A DNA stretch of 64,000 nt from Dorea longicatena (GTDB taxonomy: Bacteria; Bacillota; Clostridia; Lachnospirales; Lachnospiraceae): positions 387,001 to 451,000 of the forward strand of contig NZ_CP102280.1 in NCBI RefSeq assembly GCF_025150085.1, read 5' to 3'. The notes beneath the pieces are model-generated. The model saw nothing but the letters and a program-made list of their open reading frames with translations. It was not told the DNA's origin and made no database searches. Made by a program: the position numbers and the translations under genes. Below are positions 1 to 10,465 of this stretch, piece after piece; positions within the stretch are counted from its first letter, which is position 1; every line of letters begins with the position of its first letter.

Positions 1-53
1 GTGCAGTGCCGTTAGGAGATCTGGACCCGGCCAAGGAAAAGAATGGATTATAG
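1..53 (+). CDS. 3' end of an unidentified gene (partial)
   Basis: Reading from base 3, an open frame ends at a TAG at 51-53 with residues AVPLGDLDPAKEKNGL. It runs off the left edge of the window, so only about 16 codons are visible. The codon use resembles the neighbours, but no family can be named from so short a tail, and it may be chance. Confidence 0.3.
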   Translation, partial: AVPLGDLDPAKEKNGL

Positions 54-209
54 AAATGAAGACGAAATAGTTGGATGGTGCATAGAATGATTGCAATAAA
101 AACATAGATGACATCTATGAATAATGCAACATATAAAAACAATCAATTTGAGTTATTTGATGGAAAATGAGACAATCAAATAAGTGATTAAGAATGGAGG
201 ATTAAACAA

Positions 210-1067
210 ATGAAAAGAAAAATTATAAGCACATTGTTATGTGTATCTATGTGTGCTGCATTGATGATGGGGTGCGGTCAGTCAGACAAATCGGACACAA
301 AAGAGAACAAGAAAACAGAAGAGTCAAAAGATGAAGCAAAAGACGACAAGTTGGACCTTGGTCTGGATGTTGATTCTGTAACAGTTGCAACATCACCGGG
401 ATATGAGCCGTTTGAGTTTGAAGAGGATGGTGAACTGAAGGGTTATGATGTGGATATCTGGAATGAATTTTCTGAGAGAACAGGGATTGAAGTAAAATGG
501 GAGTATGCTGATTTTAGCGGGCTTCTTGGATTACTTTCTTCGGGAAAGGCAGATGCAGTATCTGCGCAGATGTCCCCAACAGAAGAAAGAAAGGATTCAT
601 ATTTATTCTCTGATCCGGTTGATTATTATGGTTCTACAGTGGTAGTTGCGAAAGATAATGACGAGATTAAGAGTGTAAAAGATCTGTCTGGAAAAACAGT
701 AGGTGTTGGTTCCGGAAACTCTATGCAGCAGGCTGTAGAAGACATGTATCCAAAGGGTGATGTTAAGTTTGAAGTATATACATCTGCAACTTTGGAAGCA
801 ATGTTTGATGATATTGCTTATGGACGTATCGATGCAGTACTTGCTCAGGACATTCAGACATACATGGCTATGAAATCAAATAAGAATCTTAAAATCAAAG
901 TTTTGGAACCATTTGCATATGATACAGCAAATATTGTATTTGCAAAGGATAATACAGAGTTGTGTGATGCTATGAACAAATTTATCAAGATTATCAAAGA
1001 AGATGGTACTCTGCAGGAAATCTCTGAGAAATGGATTGGTGCAGATATTACTACTAAGAAGGAATAA
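210..1067 (+). CDS. Amino-acid ABC transporter substrate-binding lipoprotein
   Basis: Predicted extracellular receptor that captures a polar amino acid (possibly cystine or glutamine) and delivers it to the permease encoded next. The N-terminus has a lipoprotein signal peptide with the lipobox LMMGC around residues 18-22, followed by a charged Lys/Glu/Asp linker to about residue 50. The rest is a family 3 solute-binding (SBP_bac_3) fold: the block GYEPFEFEEDGELKGYDVDI near residues 65-85 and the DGTLQEISEKWIG ending are typical. A GGAGG site precedes ATG 210. The permease starts 2 bp after the stop, so receptor, permease and ATPase form one operon. Substrate is inferred from family only. Confidence 0.9.
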   Translation: MKRKIISTLLCVSMCAALMMGCGQSDKSDTKENKKTEESKDEAKDDKLDLGLDVDSVTVATSPGYEPFEFEEDGELKGYDVDIWNEFSERTGIEVKWEYADFSGLLGLLSSGKADAVSAQMSPTEERKDSYLFSDPVDYYGSTVVVAKDNDEIKSVKDLSGKTVGVGSGNSMQQAVEDMYPKGDVKFEVYTSATLEAMFDDIAYGRIDAVLAQDIQTYMAMKSNKNLKIKVLEPFAYDTANIVFAKDNTELCDAMNKFIKIIKEDGTLQEISEKWIGADITTKKE

Positions 1068-1069
1068 CT

Positions 1070-1753
1070 ATGACTTATTTAACAGAAACGTTTATCCCAT
1101 ATACAAAAGTATTGACTCCGCTGCTTTTAGAAGGATTATGGATTACGATATATGTTTCGGCTTTAGCCTTTCTGCTTAGTATTATATTGGGAGCTATATT
1201 GGCAATTATCCAGCATTTTCGCGTAAAAATATTAAGTCAGCTTGCAAAAGTCTATGTATCATATTTCAGGGGTACACCGCTGTTGATTCAGTTGTTTCTG
1301 TTTTATTATGGATTACCAATGGTATTTGATGTAATGAAACGGTGCCCGAAAACATTTGCGTTGGTGCTGTGTTTGGGACTTAACAGCGCAGCATATATAT
1401 CTGAGAGTATACGTGGAGCAATTGAAAGCGTAGATAAAGGACAGTATGAAGCGAGTATTGCATTTGGACTGACACATCCGCAGATGATGCTGAAGATTAT
1501 ACTTCCGCAGGCAGCTGTTGCAGCAATCCCTCCAATTGTGAATTCATGTCTGGATATTATCAAAATGTCTTCTCTTGGAATGACGATTGGTATTCAGGAT
1601 ATTATGGGTGAAGCTCAGTTGACAGCAGCTACATATTACAAGACATTTGAGACATATATACTGGCAGCAGTATTTTACTGGATACTGGCTATTGTATTGG
1701 GAGTAGTACAGAAAAAGGTTGAAAAGATAATAAGCTCTGCTTATCAGAAATAG
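1070..1753 (+). CDS. Amino-acid ABC transporter permease (HisM/GlnP family)
   Basis: Integral membrane subunit of the polar amino-acid importer. The 227 residues match the usual size of His/Glu/Gln-type permeases. Residues 20-45 form the first membrane segment. The signature YFRGTPLLIQLFLFYYGLP lies near 64-82, and the EAA coupling loop that touches the ATPase appears as EASIAFGLTHPQMMLKIILP at about 127-146. It begins 2 bp after the lipoprotein gene and is followed 48 bp later by the ATPase. A short G-rich hairpin (about 1760-1780) lies in that gap without a T-run. Confidence 0.92.
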   Translation: MTYLTETFIPYTKVLTPLLLEGLWITIYVSALAFLLSIILGAILAIIQHFRVKILSQLAKVYVSYFRGTPLLIQLFLFYYGLPMVFDVMKRCPKTFALVLCLGLNSAAYISESIRGAIESVDKGQYEASIAFGLTHPQMMLKIILPQAAVAAIPPIVNSCLDIIKMSSLGMTIGIQDIMGEAQLTAATYYKTFETYILAAVFYWILAIVLGVVQKKVEKIISSAYQK

Positions 1754-1801
1754 TTATGAGGGGGTGTGGATAACATCCCCTTATACATATAGGAGAAACA
1801 T

Positions 1802-2536
1802 ATGCTTGAAATTAAGAATTTGTCAAAAAGTTTTGGGAATCAGCAGGTACTGGATCATATTAGTCTGAAAATTGAAAAAGGAAAAGTAATTGCGGTTATT
1901 GGTCCATCGGGAACTGGTAAATCAACACTTCTTCGCTGTATTAATGTACTGGAAAGACCGGAAGAAGGAACAATCCAGCTGGATGATCAAATATTCGATT
2001 ATGAAAAACTTAGCAAGGCAGATATTCAGGTGTTGCGTACACGGACATCCATGGTTTTTCAGAATTCAAATTTATACCGGAATAAAACAGCACTTGAAAA
2101 TATTACCACTCCACTGACATTGGTAAAGAAGATGCCGAAAGAAGAAGCAGATAAAATTGCATTAGATTTGTTGGAAAAAGTAGGGGTACTGGAAAAGAAA
2201 GATGCATATCCAGAGACACTTTCAGGAGGAGAAAAACAGCGTGTAGGAATTGCCAGAGCACTGGCGGTTAATCCGGATATTATTTTATTTGATGAACCAA
2301 CATCTGCGCTTGATCCAGAATTAGTTGCCGGAGTGTTAGATGTTATCAAAGATCTGGCAAAGCAACATACAACGATGTTGATCGTGACACATGAAATGAA
2401 ATTTGCAAAAAATGTTGCAGATGAAGTTGTTTTTATGGAAGGTGGACACATTGTAGAGATGGGATTGGCGCACGAAGTGTTTGAAAATCCGAAAGAAGAA
2501 AGAACCAGACAATTCCTTTCCAAAAATAATGAATAA
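1802..2536 (+). CDS. Amino-acid ABC transporter ATP-binding protein
   Basis: Cytoplasmic ATPase that energises the upstream permease. Walker A GPSGTGKST is at residues 34-42, the Q-loop at MVFQN, the ABC signature LSGGEKQRVGIARAL at about 140-154, Walker B ILFDEPTSALDPE next, and the switch His in VTHEMKFA. Its 244 residues are normal for GlnQ/HisP-like proteins. ATG 1802 follows AGGAGAAAC. It is the last gene of the operon; a terminator follows at 2554-2603. Confidence 0.95.
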   Translation: MLEIKNLSKSFGNQQVLDHISLKIEKGKVIAVIGPSGTGKSTLLRCINVLERPEEGTIQLDDQIFDYEKLSKADIQVLRTRTSMVFQNSNLYRNKTALENITTPLTLVKKMPKEEADKIALDLLEKVGVLEKKDAYPETLSGGEKQRVGIARALAVNPDIILFDEPTSALDPELVAGVLDVIKDLAKQHTTMLIVTHEMKFAKNVADEVVFMEGGHIVEMGLAHEVFENPKEERTRQFLSKNNE

Positions 2537-2553
2537 TTAAAAAAGCGAAAAAG

Positions 2554-2603
2554 GAACTTAAATTTAACATTCAAGTGTTGGAAGAAATTTGAGTTCTTTT
2601 TTT
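2554..2603 (+). terminator. Rho-independent terminator after the ABC operon
   Basis: GAACTTAAATTT (2554-2565) pairs with AAATTTGAGTTC (2585-2596), with one G-T wobble, and a T-run follows. Confidence 0.75.
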
Positions 2604-2746
2604 GTTTTTAAAAGATGGACCTATGTCAAGATTTCTTGCATAGCCTTGAAAAAAAGGTTATACTCATAAGTATCAGTAAGAGAGGATGCCTATATGTCAA
2701 AACGATTTTGCGTGACAGGAAAAAGAATATTCGAGGTAACAGTATA

Positions 2747-3679
2747 ATGGTAAAGATAGATCTGATCACCGGATTTTTAGGTTCCGGAAAGACAACATTT
2801 ATAAAAAAATATGCAAAGCATCTGATTGACAAGGGAGATAATATTGGAATCTTGGAAAATGATTATGGTGCGGTTAATGTAGATATGATGTTATTAAAGG
2901 ACCTGGAAGGTGAAAAGTGCGAACTGGAGATGATTGCCGGAGGATGCGACGCAGACTGCCACAGAAGACGATTCCGCACGAAGCTGATTGCAATGGGAAT
3001 GTGCGGTTATGACCGGGTAATTGTGGAACCGTCCGGTATCTATGATGTGGATGAGTTCTTTGATGTATTAAGGGATGATCCGATCGACAGATGGTATGAG
3101 ATTGGCAATGTGATCACAGTTGTTGATGCGAAGCTGGAATCAGACTTGTCGGATGAGGCAGACTATCTGTTGGCTTCCGAGGCTGCAAATGCGGGATGTA
3201 TCGTACTTAGCAGAAGCCAGGAAGCAACCGAAGAAGAGATAAAAAATACGATAGAACATCTGAATCATGCAATGGAAAAAGTACAGTGCAACAGAAGATT
3301 CCGTGATGAGATTTTTGTAAAAGACTGGGAGACATTTGAAAGTGCAGATTATGAAAAGCTGTTAGCCTGCGATTATGTGCCGGAGAATTACCGTAAGATG
3401 CATATCGAAGAAGGAGAGACGTTCAAATCTTTGTATTTTATGAATCTTGATAAGACAAAAAACGAGATAATAGAGACGGCAGAGAAGATATTTGCTGATA
3501 AAGAATGTGGAAAAGTATTCCGCATTAAGGGATTCTTAATGGATGACGATGATAAATGGATGGAACTGAATGCTACCCATCAGGAGATGCGGCTGGAGCC
3601 GATCACGGAAGGACAGAAAGTCGTAATTGTGATAGGGGAAAACTTAAATGAACAAAGAATAGGAACTTTCTTTGCATAA
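2747..3679 (+). CDS. CobW/P47K-family (G3E) GTPase
   Basis: Putative metal-chaperone GTPase of about 310 residues. Walker A GFLGSGKTT is at residues 9-17, and the G3E glutamate is in VIVEPSGIYDVDEF. The first methionine with plausible initiation is at 2747 (weak GAGGT upstream); the longer in-frame extension to 2615 looks noncoding and overlaps the previous terminator region. The family's metal-binding GCxCC motif is altered here to GGCDADCHRRRF (Cys67 and Cys71), giving C-x3-C plus His72. The target metal (zinc, cobalt, nickel or other) is unknown. It stands alone between two hairpins. Confidence 0.8.
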   Translation: MVKIDLITGFLGSGKTTFIKKYAKHLIDKGDNIGILENDYGAVNVDMMLLKDLEGEKCELEMIAGGCDADCHRRRFRTKLIAMGMCGYDRVIVEPSGIYDVDEFFDVLRDDPIDRWYEIGNVITVVDAKLESDLSDEADYLLASEAANAGCIVLSRSQEATEEEIKNTIEHLNHAMEKVQCNRRFRDEIFVKDWETFESADYEKLLACDYVPENYRKMHIEEGETFKSLYFMNLDKTKNEIIETAEKIFADKECGKVFRIKGFLMDDDDKWMELNATHQEMRLEPITEGQKVVIVIGENLNEQRIGTFFA

Positions 3680-3683
3680 AGTG

Positions 3684-3713
3684 CAGAACCGGTGGTGTAT
3701 TCCACCGATTCTG
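3684..3713. terminator. Hairpin between convergent genes
   Basis: CAGAACCGGTGG and CCACCGATTCTG form a stem with a 6 nt loop just after the CobW-like gene and before the end of the opposite-strand repressor. T-runs on either strand are weak, so termination is only likely. Confidence 0.45.
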
Positions 3714-3751
3714 TAAAAATACGGACTGTATGAAATCGTTTCACGCCATTC

Positions 3752-4135
3752 TTATTGTGCTTCTTCGAGCTCTTTCATTCTTTTTCTGATCAGTTCTTCA
3801 ATCCGTTCCAGTTCGGAAATATCTTCTTCCTGCTCAATGAATGTAGCGATCATAGCCGAAGTAGAACTATTTCCAATAATATTTTTATATTCCGCATTGA
3901 AATATACATCTCTGGAAATGAGCGGACGGTAACTGCGGCTTAATACCGTTCCACTGTATACAATATCGGCTATTTCTACCAGATTCTCTTTTAACAGGAC
4001 ACGAAGAGAAGCCTGTACTGTATTAATGTTCATGGAACTTTTGGCTTTTACAATGTCGGAAGCAACCAGAGGAGTGCCTGCATCCCAGAGTATTTTCATG
4101 ACGTCTAATTGTTTTTGGGACAAATTTCGTATCAT
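3752..4135 (-). CDS. BlaI/MecI/CopY-family transcriptional repressor
   Basis: A 127-residue winged-helix protein. The N-terminal domain LSQKQLDVMKILWDAGTPL followed by a helix-turn-helix (SDIVKAKSSMNINTVQASLR, residues 25-45) matches the penicillinase-repressor fold. The C-terminal part (FIEQEEDISELERIEELIRK) fits the dimerisation helices. These repressors usually control a neighbouring BlaR-type sensor protease or a transporter. Neither is next to it here, so its target is unknown. It is transcribed away from the glycerol genes. Confidence 0.8.
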   Translation of the reverse strand: MIRNLSQKQLDVMKILWDAGTPLVASDIVKAKSSMNINTVQASLRVLLKENLVEIADIVYSGTVLSRSYRPLISRDVYFNAEYKNIIGNSSTSAMIATFIEQEEDISELERIEELIRKRMKELEEAQ

Positions 4136-4452
4136 TATACATTCCTTCTTTCCAATGATATCCGGGGATAATTTTTTGTTGCTCTGATATTATTATAGAA
4201 GTAAATGTTTGTGAATTCAACAAGAATATATAATAAGGTATTGTTTGATTTAAAATAAATTGACAGATTGTATATGCGATGATAGATTAATTATATAATG
4301 AAAGAAAGATGATGAAATAATCATAATGAGAATGTTAATAAAATAACTAAATAATTTTGTTAAAACAACACAAAATTAATGCATATTAACGAAAGAAAAT
4401 GAAAAAAGAATTGTATATAATAGATGAAAAGCTAAAAAATGACCAAATGTCA

Positions 4453-4481
4453 TTGAAAAAAATTGTGCACTGTGATATAGT
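4453..4481 (+). promoter_or_regulatory. Predicted sigma-A promoter of the glycerol leader
   Basis: TTGAAA at 4453-4458 and TATAGT at 4476-4481 with a 17 bp spacer. The start would be near 4488, about 150 nt upstream of glpP and just before the attenuator hairpin. Upstream sequence 4136-4450 holds no gene; it is very AT-rich, with another possible -35 (TTGACA near 4260). Confidence 0.7.
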
Positions 4482-4510
4482 AAGCACAGTTGAACAAAAG
4501 AGCTGAGATA

Positions 4511-4564
4511 GGAGAGCGAATACAAGTAATCACACGATTACTTTTAGTCGCGCTCCTTTTTTTG
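4511..4564 (+). promoter_or_regulatory. Leader terminator/attenuator upstream of glpP
   Basis: GGAGAGCGA pairs with TCGCGCTCC (one mismatch), with an inner stem AAGTAATC/GATTACTT around an ACAC loop, then seven T. It lies about 25 nt after the predicted transcription start and before glpP. In the GlpP family the protein binds the leader RNA with glycerol-3-phosphate and prevents termination, so this is the likely control point. That use is inference from the family and position. Confidence 0.7.
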
Positions 4565-4638
4565 AAAATTATTTCAGAATATAATAGAATAAATATATAG
4601 CATAGACGTTCAGCAAATAGGAATGAGGATGGAATAAG

Positions 4639-5208
4639 ATGAATCAGATATTTTACGATGCGGTCGGCAATAATCCGATTATTGCAGCTGTGAAGAACAT
4701 GAAGGATATAGAAGTAAGTTGCACGATAGAGGAGATACAGGTGATTTTCATATTGTTTGGAGATGTCTGTTCGATAGACCGGATCGTAAAGAGAGTAAAA
4801 GATGCAGGAAAGGTTGCGATGGTACATGTAGATCTGATCAGTGGCCTGAGTCCGAAAGAAGTTTCGGTAGAATATCTGAAAGAACATACGGAAGCAGATG
4901 GCATTATATCAACAAAGCCATCACTGATCAAGAAAGCAAAAGAACTTGGGATGTATACGATCCTCAGATATTTTCTGTTGGATTCCATGGCATTTGAGAA
5001 TATCAGACAGCAACAGCATATAGTAAGACCGGATTTCATAGAAGTACTTCCGGGAGTGATGCCAAGAGTGATCAAAAGAATCTGCAGTTCGATAAAGACA
5101 CCGATCATAGCAGGAGGACTGATCACAGACAAAGAAGATGTGATGGCTGCATTATCAGCCGGAGCAATTGCAGTATCATCGACCAATCATCAGGTATGGA
5201 AGATGTAA
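4639..5208 (+). CDS. glpP: Glycerol uptake operon antiterminator (GlpP family)
   Basis: Cytoplasmic RNA-binding regulator of 189 residues. The family fold is visible from ILFGDVCSIDRIVKRVKDAG and MVHVDLISGLSPKE to DGIISTKPSLIKKAKELG, then RPDFIEVLPGVMPRVI and TPIIAGGLITDKEDVMAALSAGA. In Bacillus, GlpP binds glycerol-3-phosphate and antiterminates leaders of glp transcripts. Its own leader carries a terminator (4511-4564), which fits autoregulation. It is followed about 115 bp later by glpK in the same direction. Confidence 0.88.
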   Translation: MNQIFYDAVGNNPIIAAVKNMKDIEVSCTIEEIQVIFILFGDVCSIDRIVKRVKDAGKVAMVHVDLISGLSPKEVSVEYLKEHTEADGIISTKPSLIKKAKELGMYTILRYFLLDSMAFENIRQQQHIVRPDFIEVLPGVMPRVIKRICSSIKTPIIAGGLITDKEDVMAALSAGAIAVSSTNHQVWKM

Positions 5209-5299
5209 TGGCTGCATATGATGAAACAGAATATTTAATTGCTTATGGGGAGCAATTCAAATAGAACGCATGCGAAAAAAAAGTAACCAGTAAAAGTAA

Positions 5300-6820
<1,521 letters not shown>

Positions 6821-6860
6821 AAACTGAATAAAGATAGATAGAAAAAAGGGGGAAATTTCT

Positions 6861-7571
6861 ATGTTACCTTATATAGCTGAATTCTTGGGAACGATGATAC
6901 TGATTATTCTTGGAGACGGAGTGGTTGCGAATGTGAACCTGAATAAATCCGGAATGAAGGGCGGAGGAACGGTTCAAATCACCATTGCCTGGGGTCTTGC
7001 GGTTATGCTGCCGGCATGTATATTTGGAGCTGCATCCGGAGCATCCTTTAACCCGGCACTGACCTTGGCACTGGCGGTCGATGGAAGCTTTGCATGGTCT
7101 ATGGTTCCTGGATATATTGTGGCACAATTCGCAGGTGCGTTCGTGGGTGCAGCAGTTGTATATCTTCTGTTCAAAGGACAGTTTGACGCAACAGAAGATC
7201 AGGCAACAAAACTTGGGGTATTCTGTACCGCACCATCCATTCCGAATCTTGGCCTGAATATTTTCAGTGAGGCAGTCGGAACATTTATACTTGTATTTGC
7301 AATCAAAGGAATGGCAAATGTGCCGGAACTTACAGACGGACTTGGCAAATTTATCGTATTCGGAATCATCGTTTCTATCGGTATGTCACTCGGTGGTCTG
7401 ACAGGATATGCGATCAACCCGGCAAGAGATCTTGGACCACGACTGGCTCATGCAGTACTTCCAATCAAAGGAAAAGGAAGTTCAAACTGGGGATACGGTG
7501 TCGTAACTCTAGTAGGACCGGTAATTGGAGCTGTCGCTGCGGTATTGCTTTATGGTGCCATTCCGTGGTAG
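6861..7571 (+). CDS. glpF: Glycerol uptake facilitator (aquaglyceroporin)
   Basis: Membrane channel of the MIP family for passive glycerol entry. Both NPA-type half-helix motifs are present: SFNPALTLALA near residue 54 and YAINPARDLGPR near residue 185; the Arg of the selectivity filter follows the second. Six hydrophobic segments and 236 residues match the family. The early EFLGTMILIILGDG is the typical first helix. It is coupled to glpK and followed by a hairpin with a T-run at 7608-7665. Confidence 0.93.
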   Translation: MLPYIAEFLGTMILIILGDGVVANVNLNKSGMKGGGTVQITIAWGLAVMLPACIFGAASGASFNPALTLALAVDGSFAWSMVPGYIVAQFAGAFVGAAVVYLLFKGQFDATEDQATKLGVFCTAPSIPNLGLNIFSEAVGTFILVFAIKGMANVPELTDGLGKFIVFGIIVSIGMSLGGLTGYAINPARDLGPRLAHAVLPIKGKGSSNWGYGVVTLVGPVIGAVAAVLLYGAIPW

Positions 7572-7607
7572 AATAATAAAAAAATAGAATAAGAGGCGTG
7601 AGAGAAG

Positions 7608-7665
7608 AGAGCCTGGCAGGATAACCGCATATTCGTGATGCGTTTACTTGTCAGGCTCTTTTTTC
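7608..7665 (+). terminator. Terminator or attenuator between glpF and the dehydrogenase genes
   Basis: AGAGCCTG (7608-7615) pairs with CAGGCTCT (7652-7659) followed by six T; a shorter inner pair CGCAT/ATGCG sits in the loop. Position allows two readings: end of glpKF, or a second GlpP-controlled attenuator ahead of the glpA-like gene 65 bp on. Confidence 0.7.
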
Positions 7666-7730
7666 AAAAGCCTACGGGTATCAGAAGTGATGCCTGGAAT
7701 ATGGAAGACATATAGAAGGAGAGATGGAAC

Positions 7731-9167
7731 ATGTATGATGTGATGATAATCGGAAGTGGAGTATCCGGTTCAGCGGCTGCAAGAGAATTGTCCCGCTATA
7801 AAGCAAAAATCTGTGTATTGGAAAAAGAAGAAGATGTCTGCTGTGGAACGTCAAAAGCCAATAGTGGAATTGTGCACGCAGGATATGATGCAAAAGAGGG
7901 TTCACTGATGGCTAAATTAAACGTCCGCGGTAATGCAATGATGGAACAGTTATCTAAAGATCTTGACTTTCCATTCAAAAGAATCGGTTCACTTGTGATC
8001 TGTCTGCGTGAAGAGGATATGGACAAATTACAGGCATTATATGACAGAGGTGTGGCAAATGGTGTATCGGGACTTCAGATTCTTAATAGAGAAGAAGTAC
8101 TTGAGATGGAGCCGAACATTGCAGACAATGTATATGCGGCACTCTATGCGCCGACAGCCGGAATTGTATGTCCATTCGGATTAAATATTGCGATGGCAGA
8201 AAATGCCTGTGAAAATGGTGTAGAATTTAAGTTTGATACAGAAGTAAAAGAACTGAAAAAGACGGAAGATATCTGGGAAGTCCATACGAATCAGGGCGTT
8301 TTCAAGACAAAATATGTGGTGAATGCAGCTGGTGTGTATGCAGATAAATTCCACAATATGGTCAGTGAAAAGAAAATCCACATAACACCGAGAAGAGGAG
8401 ACTACTGTCTGCTGGATAAAACTGCAGGCGGACATGTAAAGAGAACAATCTTTGCACTTCCGAACGAATTCGGAAAGGGAATTCTTGTATCGCCGACAGC
8501 ACATGGCAATCTGCTCCTTGGACCGACAGCAATCGATATTGAAGAAAAAGAAGGAACCAATACAACAAGAGAGGGACTTGATCAGGTACTTACAAAAGCA
8601 GGGCAGAATGTAAAAAATATTCCGATGCGTCAGGTCATTACATCATTTGCCGGACTTCGCGCACATGAAGACGGACATGAATTTATCATAGAAGAATTAG
8701 AAGATGCGAAGGGATTCATTGACTGTGCAGGTATTGAATCTCCAGGACTTACCAGCAGTCCGGCAATCGGAGAGATGGTTGCGGGAATTTTGAAAGAAAA
8801 GCTTCATCTGGAAGAAAAAGAAAATTTCATTGCTACAAGAAAAGGAATCCTGGATCCAAACACTCTAAGTAAAGAAGAAAGAGTGAAATTAATCAAAGAG
8901 AAACCGGCATACGGTAATATTATCTGTCGTTGTGAGATGATCACGGAAGGTGAAATTATCGATGCGATCCATAGACCACTCGGAGCAAAGTCGTTAGACG
9001 GTGTAAAACGCAGAACAAGAGCAGGTATGGGACGGTGCCAGGCCGGTTTCTGTTCCCCTAGAACGATGGAAATCCTTGCAAGAGAACTGGAAATCCCAAT
9101 GTCAGAGATCACAAAGTCTGGCGGGAAATCAAGGATCATTGTAGGAGTGAATAAGGAGGACATCTGA
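7731..9167 (+). CDS. FAD-dependent glycerol-3-phosphate dehydrogenase-like oxidoreductase
   Basis: DAO-fold flavoprotein of 478 residues. The FAD dinucleotide motif IIGSGVSGSAAARELSRY is at residues 6-23, followed by GTSKANSGIVHAGYDAKEGS. The C-terminus has a BFD-like iron-sulfur domain with CRC, then CQAGFC (about residues 404-450). This matches the GlpA-like subunit found with an NAD(P)/FAD partner and a DUF1667 protein in Firmicutes, probably oxidising glycerol-3-phosphate to dihydroxyacetone phosphate. Position after glpK and glpF supports that substrate. The next gene starts 2 bp after the stop. Confidence 0.85.
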   Translation: MYDVMIIGSGVSGSAAARELSRYKAKICVLEKEEDVCCGTSKANSGIVHAGYDAKEGSLMAKLNVRGNAMMEQLSKDLDFPFKRIGSLVICLREEDMDKLQALYDRGVANGVSGLQILNREEVLEMEPNIADNVYAALYAPTAGIVCPFGLNIAMAENACENGVEFKFDTEVKELKKTEDIWEVHTNQGVFKTKYVVNAAGVYADKFHNMVSEKKIHITPRRGDYCLLDKTAGGHVKRTIFALPNEFGKGILVSPTAHGNLLLGPTAIDIEEKEGTNTTREGLDQVLTKAGQNVKNIPMRQVITSFAGLRAHEDGHEFIIEELEDAKGFIDCAGIESPGLTSSPAIGEMVAGILKEKLHLEEKENFIATRKGILDPNTLSKEERVKLIKEKPAYGNIICRCEMITEGEIIDAIHRPLGAKSLDGVKRRTRAGMGRCQAGFCSPRTMEILARELEIPMSEITKSGGKSRIIVGVNKEDI

Positions 9168-9169
9168 TT

Positions 9170-10462
9170 ATGAAAACATACGATATAGTAATCATTGGCG
9201 GCGGTCCGGCCGGACTTGCGGCAGCCGTATCAGCAAGAGAAAATGGAATCCAGGATATCCTGATCCTGGAAAGGGATAAAGAACTTGGGGGAATCCTGAA
9301 TCAGTGTATTCATAATGGTTTCGGCCTTCATACATTTAAAGAAGAACTTACCGGACCGGAATATGCCGGAAGATTCATCAAACAGGTGAAGGATCTTGGC
9401 ATCGAATATAAATTGCATACGATGGTAATGGACATCAGTTCGGATAAAATCGTAACCGCAATGAATCGTGAAGAAGGATTATTTGAAATACAGGCAGGGG
9501 CAGTGATCCTGGCCATGGGATGCCGTGAGCGTTCCAGAGGAGCACTGAATATTCCGGGTTACCGTCCGGCGGGAATCTATTCTGCAGGAACAGCACAGCG
9601 TCTGGTCAATATGGAAGGATATATGCCGGGAAGAGAAGTCGTGATCTTAGGCTCCGGTGACATTGGACTGATCATGGCAAGACGTATGACACTGGAAGGT
9701 GCGAAGGTTAAAGTTGTAGCAGAACTGATGCCGTATTCCGGTGGATTAAAACGTAATATCGTGCAGTGTCTGGACGATTATGATATTCCATTGAAATTGA
9801 GCCACACGGTTGTGGATATCAAAGGAAAAGAAAGAGTTGAAGGGATCACGCTGGCAGAAGTAGACAGCAAAGGAAAACCGATCCCGGGAACAGAGGAAGA
9901 ATACACCTGTGATACATTATTACTTTCCTGTGGGCTGATCCCGGAAAATGAGATTTCCAGAGGTATGGGCGTAGATATGAATCCGGTAACTTCAGGACCG
10001 AAGGTCAATGAAAGTCTCGAGACGAATATCGAAGGCGTATTCGCCTGTGGAAATGTACTGCATGTACATGATCTGGTGGATTTTGTATCAGAGGAAGCAA
10101 AGACTGCGGGACGAAATGCAGCAGAATATGTGAAGAACTTACAGTCAGATACAGACGATGGGGAAAAGAGCAGTAAGGAAGATGCAGCAGATATTACACT
10201 GAATCCGGTAGAAGGCGTACGCTATACAGTTCCAAGTACGATTAATCCGGCTCATATGGATGAAAACCTTACTGTGCGCTTCCGTGTAGGCGGTGTATAT
10301 AAGAACTGCTATGTAAGCGCATATTTTGACGATGAACGGGTGATACATAAAAAACGTCCGGTTGTTGCGCCGGGAGAGATGGAACAGATTAAGCTTACAA
10401 AAGAACAGCTTATGAAGTATCCGGATCTGAAGACGATTACAGTAAAGATAGAGGAGGCGTAG
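9170..10462 (+). CDS. NAD(P)/FAD-dependent oxidoreductase partner of the GlpA-like enzyme
   Basis: Pyridine-nucleotide-disulfide-oxidoreductase fold, 430 residues. The N-terminal FAD motif IIGGGPAGLAAAVSARENG is followed by ILERDKELGGILNQCIHNGF, and the second nucleotide-binding motif VVILGSGDIGLIMARRMTLE is at about residues 160-180. The NAD(P)-linked site is intact. The C-terminal ~90 residues form an extra domain without a name I can assign. It sits between the GlpA-like gene and the DUF1667 gene with gaps of 2 and 3 bp, so the three probably form one complex that moves electrons from glycerol-3-phosphate to an acceptor other than GlpC, which is absent. Confidence 0.83.
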   Translation: MKTYDIVIIGGGPAGLAAAVSARENGIQDILILERDKELGGILNQCIHNGFGLHTFKEELTGPEYAGRFIKQVKDLGIEYKLHTMVMDISSDKIVTAMNREEGLFEIQAGAVILAMGCRERSRGALNIPGYRPAGIYSAGTAQRLVNMEGYMPGREVVILGSGDIGLIMARRMTLEGAKVKVVAELMPYSGGLKRNIVQCLDDYDIPLKLSHTVVDIKGKERVEGITLAEVDSKGKPIPGTEEEYTCDTLLLSCGLIPENEISRGMGVDMNPVTSGPKVNESLETNIEGVFACGNVLHVHDLVDFVSEEAKTAGRNAAEYVKNLQSDTDDGEKSSKEDAADITLNPVEGVRYTVPSTINPAHMDENLTVRFRVGGVYKNCYVSAYFDDERVIHKKRPVVAPGEMEQIKLTKEQLMKYPDLKTITVKIEEA

Positions 10463-10465
10463 AGG

